Below the pieces are notes generated by a model. It ran no database searches. It was not told the origin of the DNA and worked only from the letters and a program-made list of their open reading frames with translations. Position numbers and translations under genes: made by a program. Below are positions 26,823 through 35,396 of a stretch of 64,000 nt of DNA, one piece after another; position 1 is the first letter of the stretch; each line of letters begins with the position of its first letter. The DNA lies in contig JAHDYR010000014.1 of NCBI GenBank assembly GCA_019828565.1, positions 62,001 to 126,000 of the forward strand, in the 5' to 3' direction. This stretch comes from Carpediemonas membranifera. Lineage: Eukaryota > Fornicata.

Positions 26823-29261
26823 CTAGTCTGGGTTGGCGTATGACACTTTGCGAAGAGCGAGACGATCTCTCGGTTGCCGGAGTCGTCTTCTTGGAACAGA
26901 ATGCCCCCTAGTCCGTCGTTCGACGCGTCCGTCTCGAGGGTCCACTTCTTTGAGAAGTCGGGGAAATGGAGGACTGTGTCTGAGCTGAGTCTCTCCTTGA
27001 ACGTTGTAAACGCCTCTTCTTGTTTGGGGGTTCCAAGTTATGTTCTTTGAGTTCTCCTGTGCCGTTAGCATCTCGTTGAGAGGTTTGAGGATTCGTGATG
27101 AGTCCGGGACGAACTGGGCGACATAGTTGAATGATCCCAGTGTCCTCTGAAGCTCCTTTGCGGTGGACGGGAGCGGTATGGCGTTTACCGCCTCTACCTT
27201 CTCTGGGGCAAGTTGTTTCCCCTTCTCCGAGACAATATACCCGACGGCCTCGACGTGGGCTGAGCCTATCGTGCACTTCGGGCCTTTAAGGCGCAGTGAA
27301 TAATTTCTACAGATCCTGAAGACGGTTTTGATCAGGGTGAGAAACTGGGCCTCGGTCTTGGCGTAAATCAAGATGTCGTCAAGATAGATGTCCACCCCTT
27401 TGTGGAGGACCTCGGCGAACGCCTTCTGCATGGCGCGTTGGAATCTCGCCGGGGCGTTCATCAGGCCGAATGGACATCTGGTGAACTCGCAGTATGCGTC
27501 TGGAGTGACAAAAGCGGTTTTGGGGATATCTTCCTCGTGCATCCGCATCTGGTAGTAGCCTTGTCTGAGGTCTAGGCCTGCAAAGTATTTGCAGCCTGAT
27601 GCTCGGTCTACAAACTCGCGCGTGTTAGGCAGGGGGAAGTTATCCCTCACTGTCTTGGAGTTTAACTCCTTGTAGTCAATGCAAAGACGGATCTTGGTCG
27701 ATCCTTTGTGGCCCTGCCTGACTACTACGATCGGCGAGCTGTACGGCCCAGTCGAGTCCTGGATTATCCCGTCTCGCCTGAGTTGTTCTAGCTCTGTCGA
27801 CACCAGGCCTTGGGTCACTGGGTCGAGTCTGCGAGCGCGGCATTGTACAATTGCCCGCTCGTCTATCAGTTCAATCGACATGGGTTCCAGTCGAGACCCT
27901 TCCTTGGGTAGTTCTTCCTCGAAGATATCGTCAAATGAGTTGATTATCTCGAGAATCTCGGGTCGGATCTTCGACTCCGGGACGTGGACACCACAGTAGT
28001 CGTCGGTTATCGCCATGTTTGCGTCCTCCGTGAGATATTCATGGTAGAACGGCAGCCAGTCCTCGTCCTCCTCAATTGAGGAGAGCTTGTGCAGGTTAAG
28101 GTTGAGTGTGCCATCGCCAATGAGTGCGAGTGACCTCAGCAAGTCACACCCGATGAGAGCCTTGAAGAACTCACCGGGGAGTACGTAGTACTTCCATGTA
28201 ACCTCCAACGGTGTGACACCTAGTGCTGGGAATGCTGCCTTAAATGTGACTGCTTGATCTGTCACGAGGGAGCGTCCGTCTCCTAGCGTGACCTTGATCT
28301 TTTCCTCGAGAGAGGTCTGCACTGTGTCCTTGGGTAGGGTACGTAGTGCCTTCGAACTAATGAAGCTTCGGCTTGCACCAGTGTCTACAACGAACGAGTA
28401 AGTTTTGCCTTTTACAGTAGCGGGGGTCGTCAGTGGACCCTTCCCGCCCTTCTCGTTAGTCGACGCGCTGTCGGCGTTGTTGTTCTCGCTGTAGCGGGGG
28501 TGCTTATCGCATCTGAAGTCCATGTGGGGACCGCCACAGAAACGACAGGGGCGCGACGGCTTCTTGGGTCCGTCGGCCGGCGGGCGCTTGGCCGCGTCCG
28601 GGCGGTACTGGGCCTTCCTGGCCTGGGCCGGGGCCTTGGGTCCGCCGGCCGGGGTTTGCGAGAGGGGTTGATCATGGTCATACGCCCTAGCAGCCCTAAG
28701 AGCCACCGCTACGGTGTCCTCGAAGGTCTTGACGTTGTGGAGAGCAAGCAAGGTCTGTGCCTTCTTGCGGAATGCTGTCGGGTTCAGGGACTCCCGGAAG
28801 AGCCGTGCAGCCAGCTTATCAAAGCTTGCGAGCAGTTCGTCGGCATTGGGGTTGTCGTCGATGGGGTCCAAGAACCCTTCTGGGTCTGGCGTCTTGGAGT
28901 AGAGCTCGATGCGCTTGCGGAATGCTGCCGCTTGTAGTCTCGTGCCAGCTTCGAAGTTGCGTGCGGTGCTCGGCACCATGGGGAAACGAAGGTCTTGGAG
29001 CTCTTCGACGAGTGCTAGGATGGAGTGGGGAAGGAGCCGCTGGCGACACCATTCGGTGAAGTTCTTGAGAGTGTAGTTCTTGTCGGATGTGTCTATGCCT
29101 TCGGCCTTGAGTTCGAGGGCAAATGACTCCTCAATGAGGACGGACAGTGGGATGCTTGGGTTTTGTATAGTAAAAATCGTTGCTCGGCGCTCAAACTCCT
29201 CAAGAGTCTCTAGTGTTAGATTTGAAGGAGAAAGCTCAGGAATTTGAACAGTTAACGACAT
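26823..29261 (-). CDS. C2 gag-protease-RT polyprotein, the longer intact copy
   Basis: It starts at the ATG 29261; the frame ends at 26823. The order is gag, zinc knuckle CRFCGGPHMDFRC, protease VVDTGAS, and complete RT including FCxDYKEL-type fingers (LCIDYKEL), GLMNAPARFQRAM and catalytic YLDDILIY near residue 655. The frame is open through the T4 site that is T5 in C1. At the C5 run near 27030 it goes out of frame, as in C1, so the last ~60 residues are not real RNase H sequence. Confidence 0.9.
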   Translation of the reverse strand: MSLTVQIPELSPSNLTLETLEEFERRATIFTIQNPSIPLSVLIEESFALELKAEGIDTSDKNYTLKNFTEWCRQRLLPHSILALVEELQDLRFPMVPSTARNFEAGTRLQAAAFRKRIELYSKTPDPEGFLDPIDDNPNADELLASFDKLAARLFRESLNPTAFRKKAQTLLALHNVKTFEDTVAVALRAARAYDHDQPLSQTPAGGPKAPAQARKAQYRPDAAKRPPADGPKKPSRPCRFCGGPHMDFRCDKHPRYSENNNADSASTNEKGGKGPLTTPATVKGKTYSFVVDTGASRSFISSKALRTLPKDTVQTSLEEKIKVTLGDGRSLVTDQAVTFKAAFPALGVTPLEVTWKYYVLPGEFFKALIGCDLLRSLALIGDGTLNLNLHKLSSIEEDEDWLPFYHEYLTEDANMAITDDYCGVHVPESKIRPEILEIINSFDDIFEEELPKEGSRLEPMSIELIDERAIVQCRARRLDPVTQGLVSTELEQLRRDGIIQDSTGPYSSPIVVVRQGHKGSTKIRLCIDYKELNSKTVRDNFPLPNTREFVDRASGCKYFAGLDLRQGYYQMRMHEEDIPKTAFVTPDAYCEFTRCPFGLMNAPARFQRAMQKAFAEVLHKGVDIYLDDILIYAKTEAQFLTLIKTVFRICRNYSLRLKGPKCTIGSAHVEAVGYIVSEKGKQLAPEKVEAVNAIPLPSTAKELQRTLGSFNYVAQFVPDSSRILKPLNEMLTAQENSKNITWNPQTRRGVYNVQGETQLRHSPPFPRLLKEVDPRDGRVERRTRGHSVPRRRLRQPRDRLALRKVSYANPD

Positions 29262-29272
29262 CAGCACAGCTA

Positions 29273-29282
29273 ATACTAGTAT
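29273..29282. repeat. Perfect 10-bp palindrome at the primer-site position of C2
   Basis: ATACTAGTAT, identical to 20385-20394 and directly next to the C2 5' LTR. Confidence 0.9.
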
Positions 29283-29364
29283 TGTCGGTTGAAATCATTT
29301 ACAGTAAACCGCAGCGGGGTAAAAGTGGTCAAAACTGGACGGAGCAGTTTATAGACCGGTGACA
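29283..29364 (-). repeat. C2 5' LTR, 82 bp
   Basis: Identical to the other three element C LTRs. It is followed on the plus strand by ATGT, the target duplication. Confidence 0.95.
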
Positions 29365-29873
29365 ATGTGTCCAACACGGGCGTTGTGGCACTTGCCAAAA
29401 AGCTGCCGTACCTGGTGGGTAATGTCCACCGGGGATGCCACGCGCTGTGAGCGAATCGTCAGGCATCTGGAAAGGCAATCGGCCACCTCGTTGTTGACTC
29501 CGGCGATGTGACGGACCGTGAAGTCGTATTCGGAGAGGCGAAGGCGCCAGCGGACGAGCTTAGGCGTAGTGGTGGACTCAAGATAGGTCAAATTCCGATG
29601 GTCCGTCTCGACAACGAAGGGGTGCCCTAGGATGAAATGCTCGAAGCTGATGATGGCATGGAACACGCCAAAGAGCTCCTGTTCGATGGTGCTCCAGCGT
29701 TGCTCGGCCTCAGTGAAACGGTGGGAGGTGTAGGCGATGACTTGTTCCTCACCGTCCTTCTCCTGCAGGAGAACACCGCCGCAACCGGCGGTGGAGGCGT
29801 CGGTACGCACGATGAGCGTCCGGGAGTAGTCGGGGTACGCGAGGATCGGTCGGCGCATGATGAGGCGCTTCAC
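29365..29873 (-). CDS. Element B RNase H
   Basis: The frame up to the C2 insertion contains VRTDASTAGCGGVLL, ELFGVFHAI, VETDHRNLTYL and HIAGVNNEVADCLSRCL, the usual Ty3/gypsy RNase H signatures with catalytic aspartates and glutamate. It is joined to the preceding RT by a one-base frame change near 29895 (CCC, where CC would keep the frame). Confidence 0.9.
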
Positions 29874-30642
29874 TTCCTCGAAGGCCTGCTGTTGGGCTTT
29901 TGCCCCAGACGAACGGCACTTTTGCCTTGGTGAGGTCGACGATGGGCGCCAGGACCGATGCGTAGTTCGGAATAAATTCCCGCAGGTAGTTAGTCATACC
30001 CGTGAATGAGCGCACCGCCGCGACCGACGAAGGGGGCTTCATCGCGACGATAGCAGCGACGCGCTCCGGTGATGTGCGGATGCCTTTCTTCGAGATGAGG
30101 TGTCCCACGTACTCTACCTCGGTCTTCGCGAACTGGCACTTGTCACGACCCAGACGGAACTGGTGTTGCTGGAGGCGGTCGAATACGGCGCGCGTGTTGC
30201 GATCCAGCTCTTCCTGGGTGTCCCCATGGATGATCACGTCGTCTAGGTATACCTCACAGATGCGACCGACGAGTCCGTTGAGCACAGACATCATCATACG
30301 TTGGAAAAAGGAAGGGGCACAACGTAGACCGAAAGGGAGACGGCAGAACTCAAACAGGCCAGCGGGCGTCGCGAATGCCGTGAGAGGACGGGAGGCCGGG
30401 TCCACCGGAACCTGGTGATATCCGCTGACCAGGTCAATCGTCGTGTAGTAGTTATGGCCGGCGAGCCTACGATGCAGCTCAGCCGGGTTGCTTAGCGGGT
30501 ACTGCAGGGGGACCGTTTTCTCGTTCAGGCGCCGGTAGTCAATTACCATGCGACGCTTGCCCCCGCGCTTCGGCACTGTGAAGGCGGGGGGAGGCGAAAG
30601 GCGAGGTCGAGGGTTGGATAATGCCTCTGGCGAGGAGCCCAT
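29749..30642 (-). CDS. Element B reverse transcriptase
   Basis: RT signatures in order: RMVIDYRRLNEKT, TTIDLVSGYHQVPV, LPFGLRCAPSFFQRMM and the catalytic YLDDVIIHG, then the thumb (YVGHLISKKGI). It follows gag-protease in another frame; a C6 run near 30590 (G6 on the plus strand) explains the shift. The final ~40 residues of this frame are beyond a second shift and are not RT. Confidence 0.9.
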   Translation of the reverse strand: MGSSPEALSNPRPRLSPPPAFTVPKRGGKRRMVIDYRRLNEKTVPLQYPLSNPAELHRRLAGHNYYTTIDLVSGYHQVPVDPASRPLTAFATPAGLFEFCRLPFGLRCAPSFFQRMMMSVLNGLVGRICEVYLDDVIIHGDTQEELDRNTRAVFDRLQQHQFRLGRDKCQFAKTEVEYVGHLISKKGIRTSPERVAAIVAMKPPSSVAAVRSFTGMTNYLREFIPNYASVLAPIVDLTKAKVPFVWGKSPTAGLRGSEAPHHAPTDPRVPRLLPDAHRAYRRLHRRLRRCSPAGEGR

Positions 30643-31963
30643 CTACCTCTGCCTTGACGGCCTCAGCTAGGGCGGGCGACATACGGCGCGGTGGAAACGG
30701 GGCGACGTCGGTGTCGGATAGGTCAATGTGGAAAGGCTCAACACCGATGACACCAGGCAGTTCAGAAGCGAACAGGTCCGGGTAGTCCTGGATCAGCGGA
30801 TGAGCGATCTCGGCTGGTGCACGATCGTCAGGCAGGGGCACCGGGGTGGCCTCAACGAACTCTGCCTCGGCGCGCGGGGCGAGCAGGTCGGGCAACAAAC
30901 CCACGGCGCGTATCGTGGGCACGCCGATGATTAGCTCTCCGGCGGAAGGGAGGACGAAGAACTCCGCCGTGACCTCCACTGGACGCTCGAGCTGCAGTGT
31001 GATAGTCACGGGACGGGTCGTATACTCCGCGGTAATAGTGCCGTTGGCCGTCTCGAGCGGGACGTGGGCCTCGAAGAGACGCAGGTGCATCTCCTCGGCA
31101 AGCGCTGGAGGGATGAAGTTAAGGCTGGCACCGGTATCAAGCAAGGCGGTGCGAGGGACGTGGTCAGAGAAATGGAGGCTCACATGAGGGCTGCTGTTGT
31201 TGGTGTGGGCGGCCAACTTAGCAGTGAGGTTGAGCGCTTGGCGACGGATGCCATGCGCGAAGAAGCCGGGGTGATCCCGGTGAGGGCACTCGGGCCGTAC
31301 ATGACCTGTGAGGCCACAACCGTGGCAGATGAGCTCCGACTTCGGCCGGCGATCGACGGTAGGGGCGGTCGGCTCAGCCTTGGCCTTGATGGGCGGAGGG
31401 CGCCGGGGCGGCATGTCGAGGCGGGGCTCGTCGCGGAAAGATTCGCTCTGCGCGCGGATGGAGACTATGTCATCGAGCTCTGTGATGGCCGCCTCACAGG
31501 CCTCAGCGAAGGTCTCGGGGCTAACGATCTTGAGGCGAGTCTTGAGGGCCGAGGGGAGCGAGGCAGTGAAGAGCTTCCGCGTCTGTTGATCGATGGGGCG
31601 AGTGTTATCATCACATAGCGCGAGGGTCTTATGGTAAGTGTCTATGTGGGCTAAGAGGGCCGGCGGCTCGAGGGAGCGCAGGCGGAGGCGCTGGATAGAC
31701 TGGTAAGCTTCAACTTGTGTATGAAACTTGAAGAACTCGGTCGCGATAGTGTCGAAGAGGTCGCCGTCGGGGATATCGTCGATAGGGACGCGGAGGCGCA
31801 CGAGGCGCGTGACAGATGGGCTAAGGAAGGTTGCAAGGGGAGGTAGTTGGAGATTGAGGGCTCTCGCTTGAACTTGGTAGTGATCGACGTCGTCCTGGAA
31901 GGTGAAGAAGGCAGAACGCGTAAGCGATCGCAAATACGGGATGGTGATGCCAAAAGACTGCAT
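30539..31963 (-). CDS. Element B gag and protease
   Basis: It starts at the ATG 31963, four bases after the palindrome at 31967-31976. A gag domain is followed by a zinc knuckle CHGCGLTGHVRPEC near residue 215 and an aspartic protease with LLDTGAS near residue 272. The frame then enters the RT N-terminus (GIIQPSTSPFASP) before being lost at the C6 run. Confidence 0.9.
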   Translation of the reverse strand: MQSFGITIPYLRSLTRSAFFTFQDDVDHYQVQARALNLQLPPLATFLSPSVTRLVRLRVPIDDIPDGDLFDTIATEFFKFHTQVEAYQSIQRLRLRSLEPPALLAHIDTYHKTLALCDDNTRPIDQQTRKLFTASLPSALKTRLKIVSPETFAEACEAAITELDDIVSIRAQSESFRDEPRLDMPPRRPPPIKAKAEPTAPTVDRRPKSELICHGCGLTGHVRPECPHRDHPGFFAHGIRRQALNLTAKLAAHTNNSSPHVSLHFSDHVPRTALLDTGASLNFIPPALAEEMHLRLFEAHVPLETANGTITAEYTTRPVTITLQLERPVEVTAEFFVLPSAGELIIGVPTIRAVGLLPDLLAPRAEAEFVEATPVPLPDDRAPAEIAHPLIQDYPDLFASELPGVIGVEPFHIDLSDTDVAPFPPRRMSPALAEAVKAEVDGLLARGIIQPSTSPFASPRLHSAEARGQASHGN

Positions 31964-31966
31964 GTA

Positions 31967-31976
31967 GTATCGATAC
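31967..31976. repeat. Perfect 10-bp palindrome at the primer-site position of element B
   Basis: GTATCGATAC directly abuts the element B 5' LTR. It has the same position and length as the palindrome in element C but a different sequence. Confidence 0.9.
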
Positions 31977-32095
31977 TGTGCTTGGTTTGGCCTTGAAGGG
32001 AACTTTCCAATTAATGGATGAGAACTGATTTACTCCTGGAAACCGCAGTGGTGAAAATGGTCAAAAACCAAAACCTTAAACTGCGCCTCACCACA
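31977..32095 (-). repeat. Element B LTR (5' LTR in element orientation)
   Basis: 119 bp, identical to 19301-19419. It is followed on the plus strand by AGCT, the second target copy. Confidence 0.95.
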
Positions 32096-32925
32096 AGCTG
32101 ACCGCGTACCTCAAGGTGTCCCACCACCGCACGATCCCATATCACCCGGCCAGCAACGGCCTCGTGGAGCGCCGGAATAAGGAAATCAAGCTGCACCTCC
32201 GCGTCCTGTGCGCCTTATTCGACCAGTTTGACCGATGGTCGGTCGCCGTGCTCCCCTACGTGCAGCTCCTACTGAACACGACGCCACACACCACGACCGG
32301 CTTTGCACCGATGGCCATGTTGAACGGCCTACAGGCGACCCCGCGCCGATTCGCCCTCGAGGGGGAAGAGCAAGCCGAACAGCCAGACGACCCGATCACC
32401 GACGCGGCCGCCTACGTCCAAGCCCTGGACGAACACCTACAGTCAGTCGCCGAGCGAGCCGCTGACTCACAGGCGGACCATCTGCGCCGCCGCAAGATCA
32501 CTCCAGACGACCCAGTCGCACCTGGCGATATCGTCCTGGCCCTGAACCCACGGCCGTCCAAGCTGCACGGCCACCTTGGCCCGTTCAAGGTCCTCGCAGT
32601 GCGCGACCACCACGCTATCAGCATCTCGCCACTGCTTGGCGGCGAGGAGAAGGTCATCCACGCCGATCAGGCAATCCGAGTCGAGGCCACCGAGCCCAAC
32701 GGCCAACTGGCCGCTCTCCAGGCCGGTGACGCCGAGGAGTACTACGTCGAAGCCATCCTGGGCGTCGATGAAGCCGATCCCAGCCACCTTATCGTCAAGT
32801 GGCTCGGCTACGACGAGTCTTCCAGCGAGGGTCCGGACAACGAGTCCGTCATGGCAGCCGTACCCACCCGTGAGTGGCTGCAGCGGACTCGGGAGGGCAG
32901 GATGTACCAGCAGAGGTACCTATAA
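32096..32925 (+). mobile_element. Element A: integrase C-terminal part with chromodomain
   Basis: This continues the integrase remnant at 19104-19300: RTIPYHPASNGLVERRNKEI holds the catalytic glutamate, followed by LLLNTTPHTTTGF, a GPFKV module (HLGPFKVLAV) and a chromodomain (YYVEAILGVDEADPSHLIVK, then a WLGYDESSSEGP stretch). It stops at 32925. No LTR for element A could be delimited on either side, so its real ends are unknown. Confidence 0.9.
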
Positions 32926-33385
32926 GTGCAGTTTATGTAAACACATCCATTCTCTTCACGCTTAGGGCTCCCACACTGTTAACTGCAGTTGCGATCAATA
33001 AACCTTTCGTGGAGACGGCAAAAAGAGATATTTCGAGGTCACTGAGTATGGTTGTGCTGTCATCTACCGAGGTCCATCTCTTCACAGTGTCCCAATCAAT
33101 TGATTAAACCTCTTTCGCTAGCTGTTCTATCCATACCACACACAGTAGAATTCTTCACAGTCCCTGTAACCTTACCTTACCTTACTCGTCAGTCAGTCAG
33201 TAATTTCTGTGTGTGCGTACCTCTGCAAAATGTCTGCTCTCGCCAATCCTCAACTGTAACTGGACGAATGACTCCGGGTCGGGTGCTTTGTCAGACGGGG
33301 ATTCCGTCGATTGATGGTGTGACAATCGCTGTCATTCCCCCCCCCCGCCACGCAGTCCATAAATTGCGGAATTTTATCACGAGCG
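32926..33385. other. 460-bp region between element A and the BET gene
   Basis: No gene was recognised. It begins with GTGCAGTTTATG (32926-32937), directly after the element A stop. It also contains short tandem repeats (CTTAC three times around 33172-33185, GTCA three times around 33189-33200) and a C10 run near 33350. Part may be the untranslated end or LTR of element A. The missing kinase half was not found here. Confidence 0.4.
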
Positions 33386-34417
33386 TCATACACCGAGGCG
33401 ACTCTTCATGGCCTTCAGATAAGACTCCACATCGTTCAGTATCTCATCACTGTACTCGTGCAGATCAATGTTCAACTCATCGGCCTCATCCACAGGAATT
33501 CTCAGGACTTCCAACAGTCGGGTCGAGTCATCCTCAGTCATGACTTCCCCGAGTTCGTTCAGCTGCTCGTTGAGTGATTCAATTCTCTCATTGCGGAGCT
33601 GGGCAGAGGTCTTGGCTGGCACCTCAGGCTCGACGGGGATTGCGATGGGCGCCGCCTCTGGTATCACCGGGCCGGAGGGAAGCTCGGGTACCTCGGCGTC
33701 CGACTGTACAACGTCGGACTTAGCCGTCTCTGCCTCTGCCTCTGGCTCTGCCTCGACCTCGGCCTCGGCAGTGGCTTCGTCCATCGACTCATCACCGTCG
33801 TCCTCCAGCCCGACCTCTGCGGGCCTCTTCTTCCCCAGCAACGGCTTGACATTGACTGCCCACAATAGATCAAAGACTTGACCCAGGGAGATCGCCCTGA
33901 TGTGCACAGCGTGGGCAGGAGAGCTGTTGAAGGTCTTGGCATTGTTCACGACCTTGTAGACGTGATCAATGACGTCTTGCAGCGAGTTCATCGAGTTGGC
34001 GGGGTCGTCGCGGTTGTCAATGCGTTTCCGAATGGTGCCAAGGTCCATTTTCTCGGGAATAATCTTGTCATATTCGGGTATGTTCAGTTTGACGGTGTCT
34101 ACCGGGTATCTGAACCAGTCGAAGAGCTTGTTCTTGCACAGTTTGTCAATGACACCGCGGGCTGCGACCCAGAGAGTTTCATCGTCATCAGTGGTGCGCG
34201 CACGCTTTTCATCGCTCGAAGCAAGAAAGTCCTCATCAAGACGCGACTCGGGGATCGTGTCCTGGTCGAAAAACTCGGAATCATCTGGGACGGGGACTTC
34301 CTTCATCGCTGCACGTCCACCAATACCGGGGGCCGATAGTGCGCAGTATACATCTGATAGATAGTGATCCCACCAGCTGAGAAAGTGCAATCTCGCTTCA
34401 ATTCCACTCTCTTCCAT
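33386..34417 (-). CDS. BET-type bromodomain protein
   Basis: 343 residues from the ATG at 34417. Residues ~85-200 resemble a bromodomain: WFRYPVDTVKLNIPEYDKII corresponds to the ZA loop (F..PVD...L..PDY..II), followed by MDLGTIRKRI and a helix with VYKVVNNAKTFNSSPAHAVH, where the acetyl-lysine-contacting N of the YNxxxH motif appears as FNSSPAH. An acidic linker follows. The last ~60 residues, LNELGEVMTEDDSTRLLEVL and later IDLHEYSDEILNDVESYLK, fit the extraterminal (ET) domain. BET proteins bind acetylated histones and recruit transcription factors; some retrotransposon integrases bind the ET domain. It lies ~460 bp from the retroelement cluster. Confidence 0.75.
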   Translation of the reverse strand: MEESGIEARLHFLSWWDHYLSDVYCALSAPGIGGRAAMKEVPVPDDSEFFDQDTIPESRLDEDFLASSDEKRARTTDDDETLWVAARGVIDKLCKNKLFDWFRYPVDTVKLNIPEYDKIIPEKMDLGTIRKRIDNRDDPANSMNSLQDVIDHVYKVVNNAKTFNSSPAHAVHIRAISLGQVFDLLWAVNVKPLLGKKRPAEVGLEDDGDESMDEATAEAEVEAEPEAEAETAKSDVVQSDAEVPELPSGPVIPEAAPIAIPVEPEVPAKTSAQLRNERIESLNEQLNELGEVMTEDDSTRLLEVLRIPVDEADELNIDLHEYSDEILNDVESYLKAMKSRLGV

Positions 34418-34424
34418 CGTCGGC

Positions 34425-34436
34425 GTGCAGTTTATG
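34425..34436 (+). promoter_or_regulatory. 12-mer GTGCAGTTTATG, copy 3 of 3
   Basis: It lies eight bases upstream of the BET gene ATG, in the divergent spacer shared with the methyltransferase gene. It is identical to 7046-7057, which also lies in a divergent spacer. Confidence 0.3.
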
Positions 34437-34585
34437 CATCTCACAGATGAGCGGCAGGAGACCAAAAAGAAAGAGTTAAGCCGGCATAATGTGACGCTAA
34501 GACTGCTGTCACGTCGTGATTTTAGCGAAGACTCAGGTATGAGTCAGAAGAGGTCAGTTTGCAAACAAGCGACAAACGAAGAACC

Positions 34586-35200
34586 ATGCCCGATTATAGT
34601 CGCAAGGATTACTGGTCCGGGAGATATGATACTGACGCAGCTCCTGGTGCTGAACCTTATGAGTGGTATCTCGGCTTTGATGAGCTGAGAGACATCCTTG
34701 AGCTTCTCCCTGAGGACAAGGCCCAGCAAATCGTATACGTCGGCTGTGGAATCAGCACGCTTGGCATCGAACTTGCCAAGGAAGGCTTTAGCAATGTCAC
34801 ATGCGTCGATTGGATCCAGAAAGCTGTCGACGCCGCCTCGAAGTTCCTGCCCGAAGAACTCGAGACGCCGCCCTCCTTCGCATGCGCCGACATCGCAGAC
34901 TCCACCTACGAGAACCTTGCAGCCGTGCTAGATAAGGGTCTACTCGATTCCTTCCTCACTGGCGAAGAAGCCAAGACTGCAACCACCGCCCTCATTGACC
35001 GGATTCACGGCTGGCTGGCAGTGGGCTCGCCCCTCATCCTCATCTCTCATTCTGACCGCACCAAGCTCTTCGGCAGCTCCACTCTGCCCTGGGACTGCTC
35101 CGTAAGGCAGGTCGAATCGGGCGAAGGAAGGCAGTTCTTCCTCCATGTATGCAGGAGAGTCGACCCGCCCCCGGAGGATGAGGCGGAGGAAAGGGAGTGA
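34586..35200 (+). CDS. SAM-dependent methyltransferase, EEF1AKMT4/METTL13-like
   Basis: 204 residues from the ATG at 34586. The N-terminus (YWSGRYDTD...YEWYLGFDEL) fits the recalled pattern of the EEF1A-lysine methyltransferase group (YWxxRY, DWY). Motif I is IVYVGCGISTLGIELA, and the acidic SAM-ribose position is in VTCVDWIQKAVD. A post-I motif LDKGLLDSFLTG follows. The family methylates lysines of elongation factor 1A or related proteins; the substrate here is unknown. The C-terminus is proline- and glutamate-rich. It is divergent to the BET gene, with 168 bp between starts. Confidence 0.75.
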   Translation: MPDYSRKDYWSGRYDTDAAPGAEPYEWYLGFDELRDILELLPEDKAQQIVYVGCGISTLGIELAKEGFSNVTCVDWIQKAVDAASKFLPEELETPPSFACADIADSTYENLAAVLDKGLLDSFLTGEEAKTATTALIDRIHGWLAVGSPLILISHSDRTKLFGSSTLPWDCSVRQVESGEGRQFFLHVCRRVDPPPEDEAEERE

Positions 35201-35396
35201 GTGCCAAACGCCCTCTTGTAAAGTAGCGTCGCTTGGTGCGTTGAAGAGAGAGGTGCTGGGTAAGCCGAGTACTTGGGTATTCATGTGGCTGGGCCCTCCC
35301 TGTATCGATAATGATGACTCAAGGGCGTCTGACCAAGCACGCATCTTAACACTGGCGGGTTTTGCAGAAACCAGAAATTCCCATCTATCTCCGTGA

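Larger units (their letters stand above)
25002..29364 (-). mobile_element. Element C copy 2 (C2), inserted between RNase H and integrase of element B
   Basis: 4363 bp with 82-bp LTRs (25002-25083 and 29283-29364) and the 4-bp duplication ATGT (24998-25001 and 29365-29368). It has the same orientation as element B. It forms a large inverted repeat with C1, with a 338-bp spacer. Differences from C1 include T4 instead of T5 in RT, an extra AG near 26510, an extra G near 26375 and an extra A near 25310. Confidence 0.95.
19301..32095 (-). mobile_element. Element B: Ty3/gypsy chromodomain retrotransposon with two nested insertions
   Basis: It is bounded by identical 119-bp LTRs (19301-19419 and 31977-32095) starting TG and ending CA, and flanked by the 4-bp duplication AGCT (19297-19300 and 32096-32099). 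Orientation is minus: gag, protease, RT and RNase H run from 31963 to 29365, the integrase start is at 25001-24664, and the integrase end with a chromodomain is at 20302-19432. The two gaps are filled by element C copies. Without them B would be about 4.06 kb. A purine tract AGAGAGGGTAG precedes the 3' LTR. LTR identity implies recent insertion, although the coding region carries frameshifts. Confidence 0.95.

Noticed and set aside
33170..33205. Tandem CTTAC and GTCA repeats, considered as CRISPR-like or telomere-like
   Set aside because: Only three short units each with no spacers; ordinary microsatellite-type sequence.
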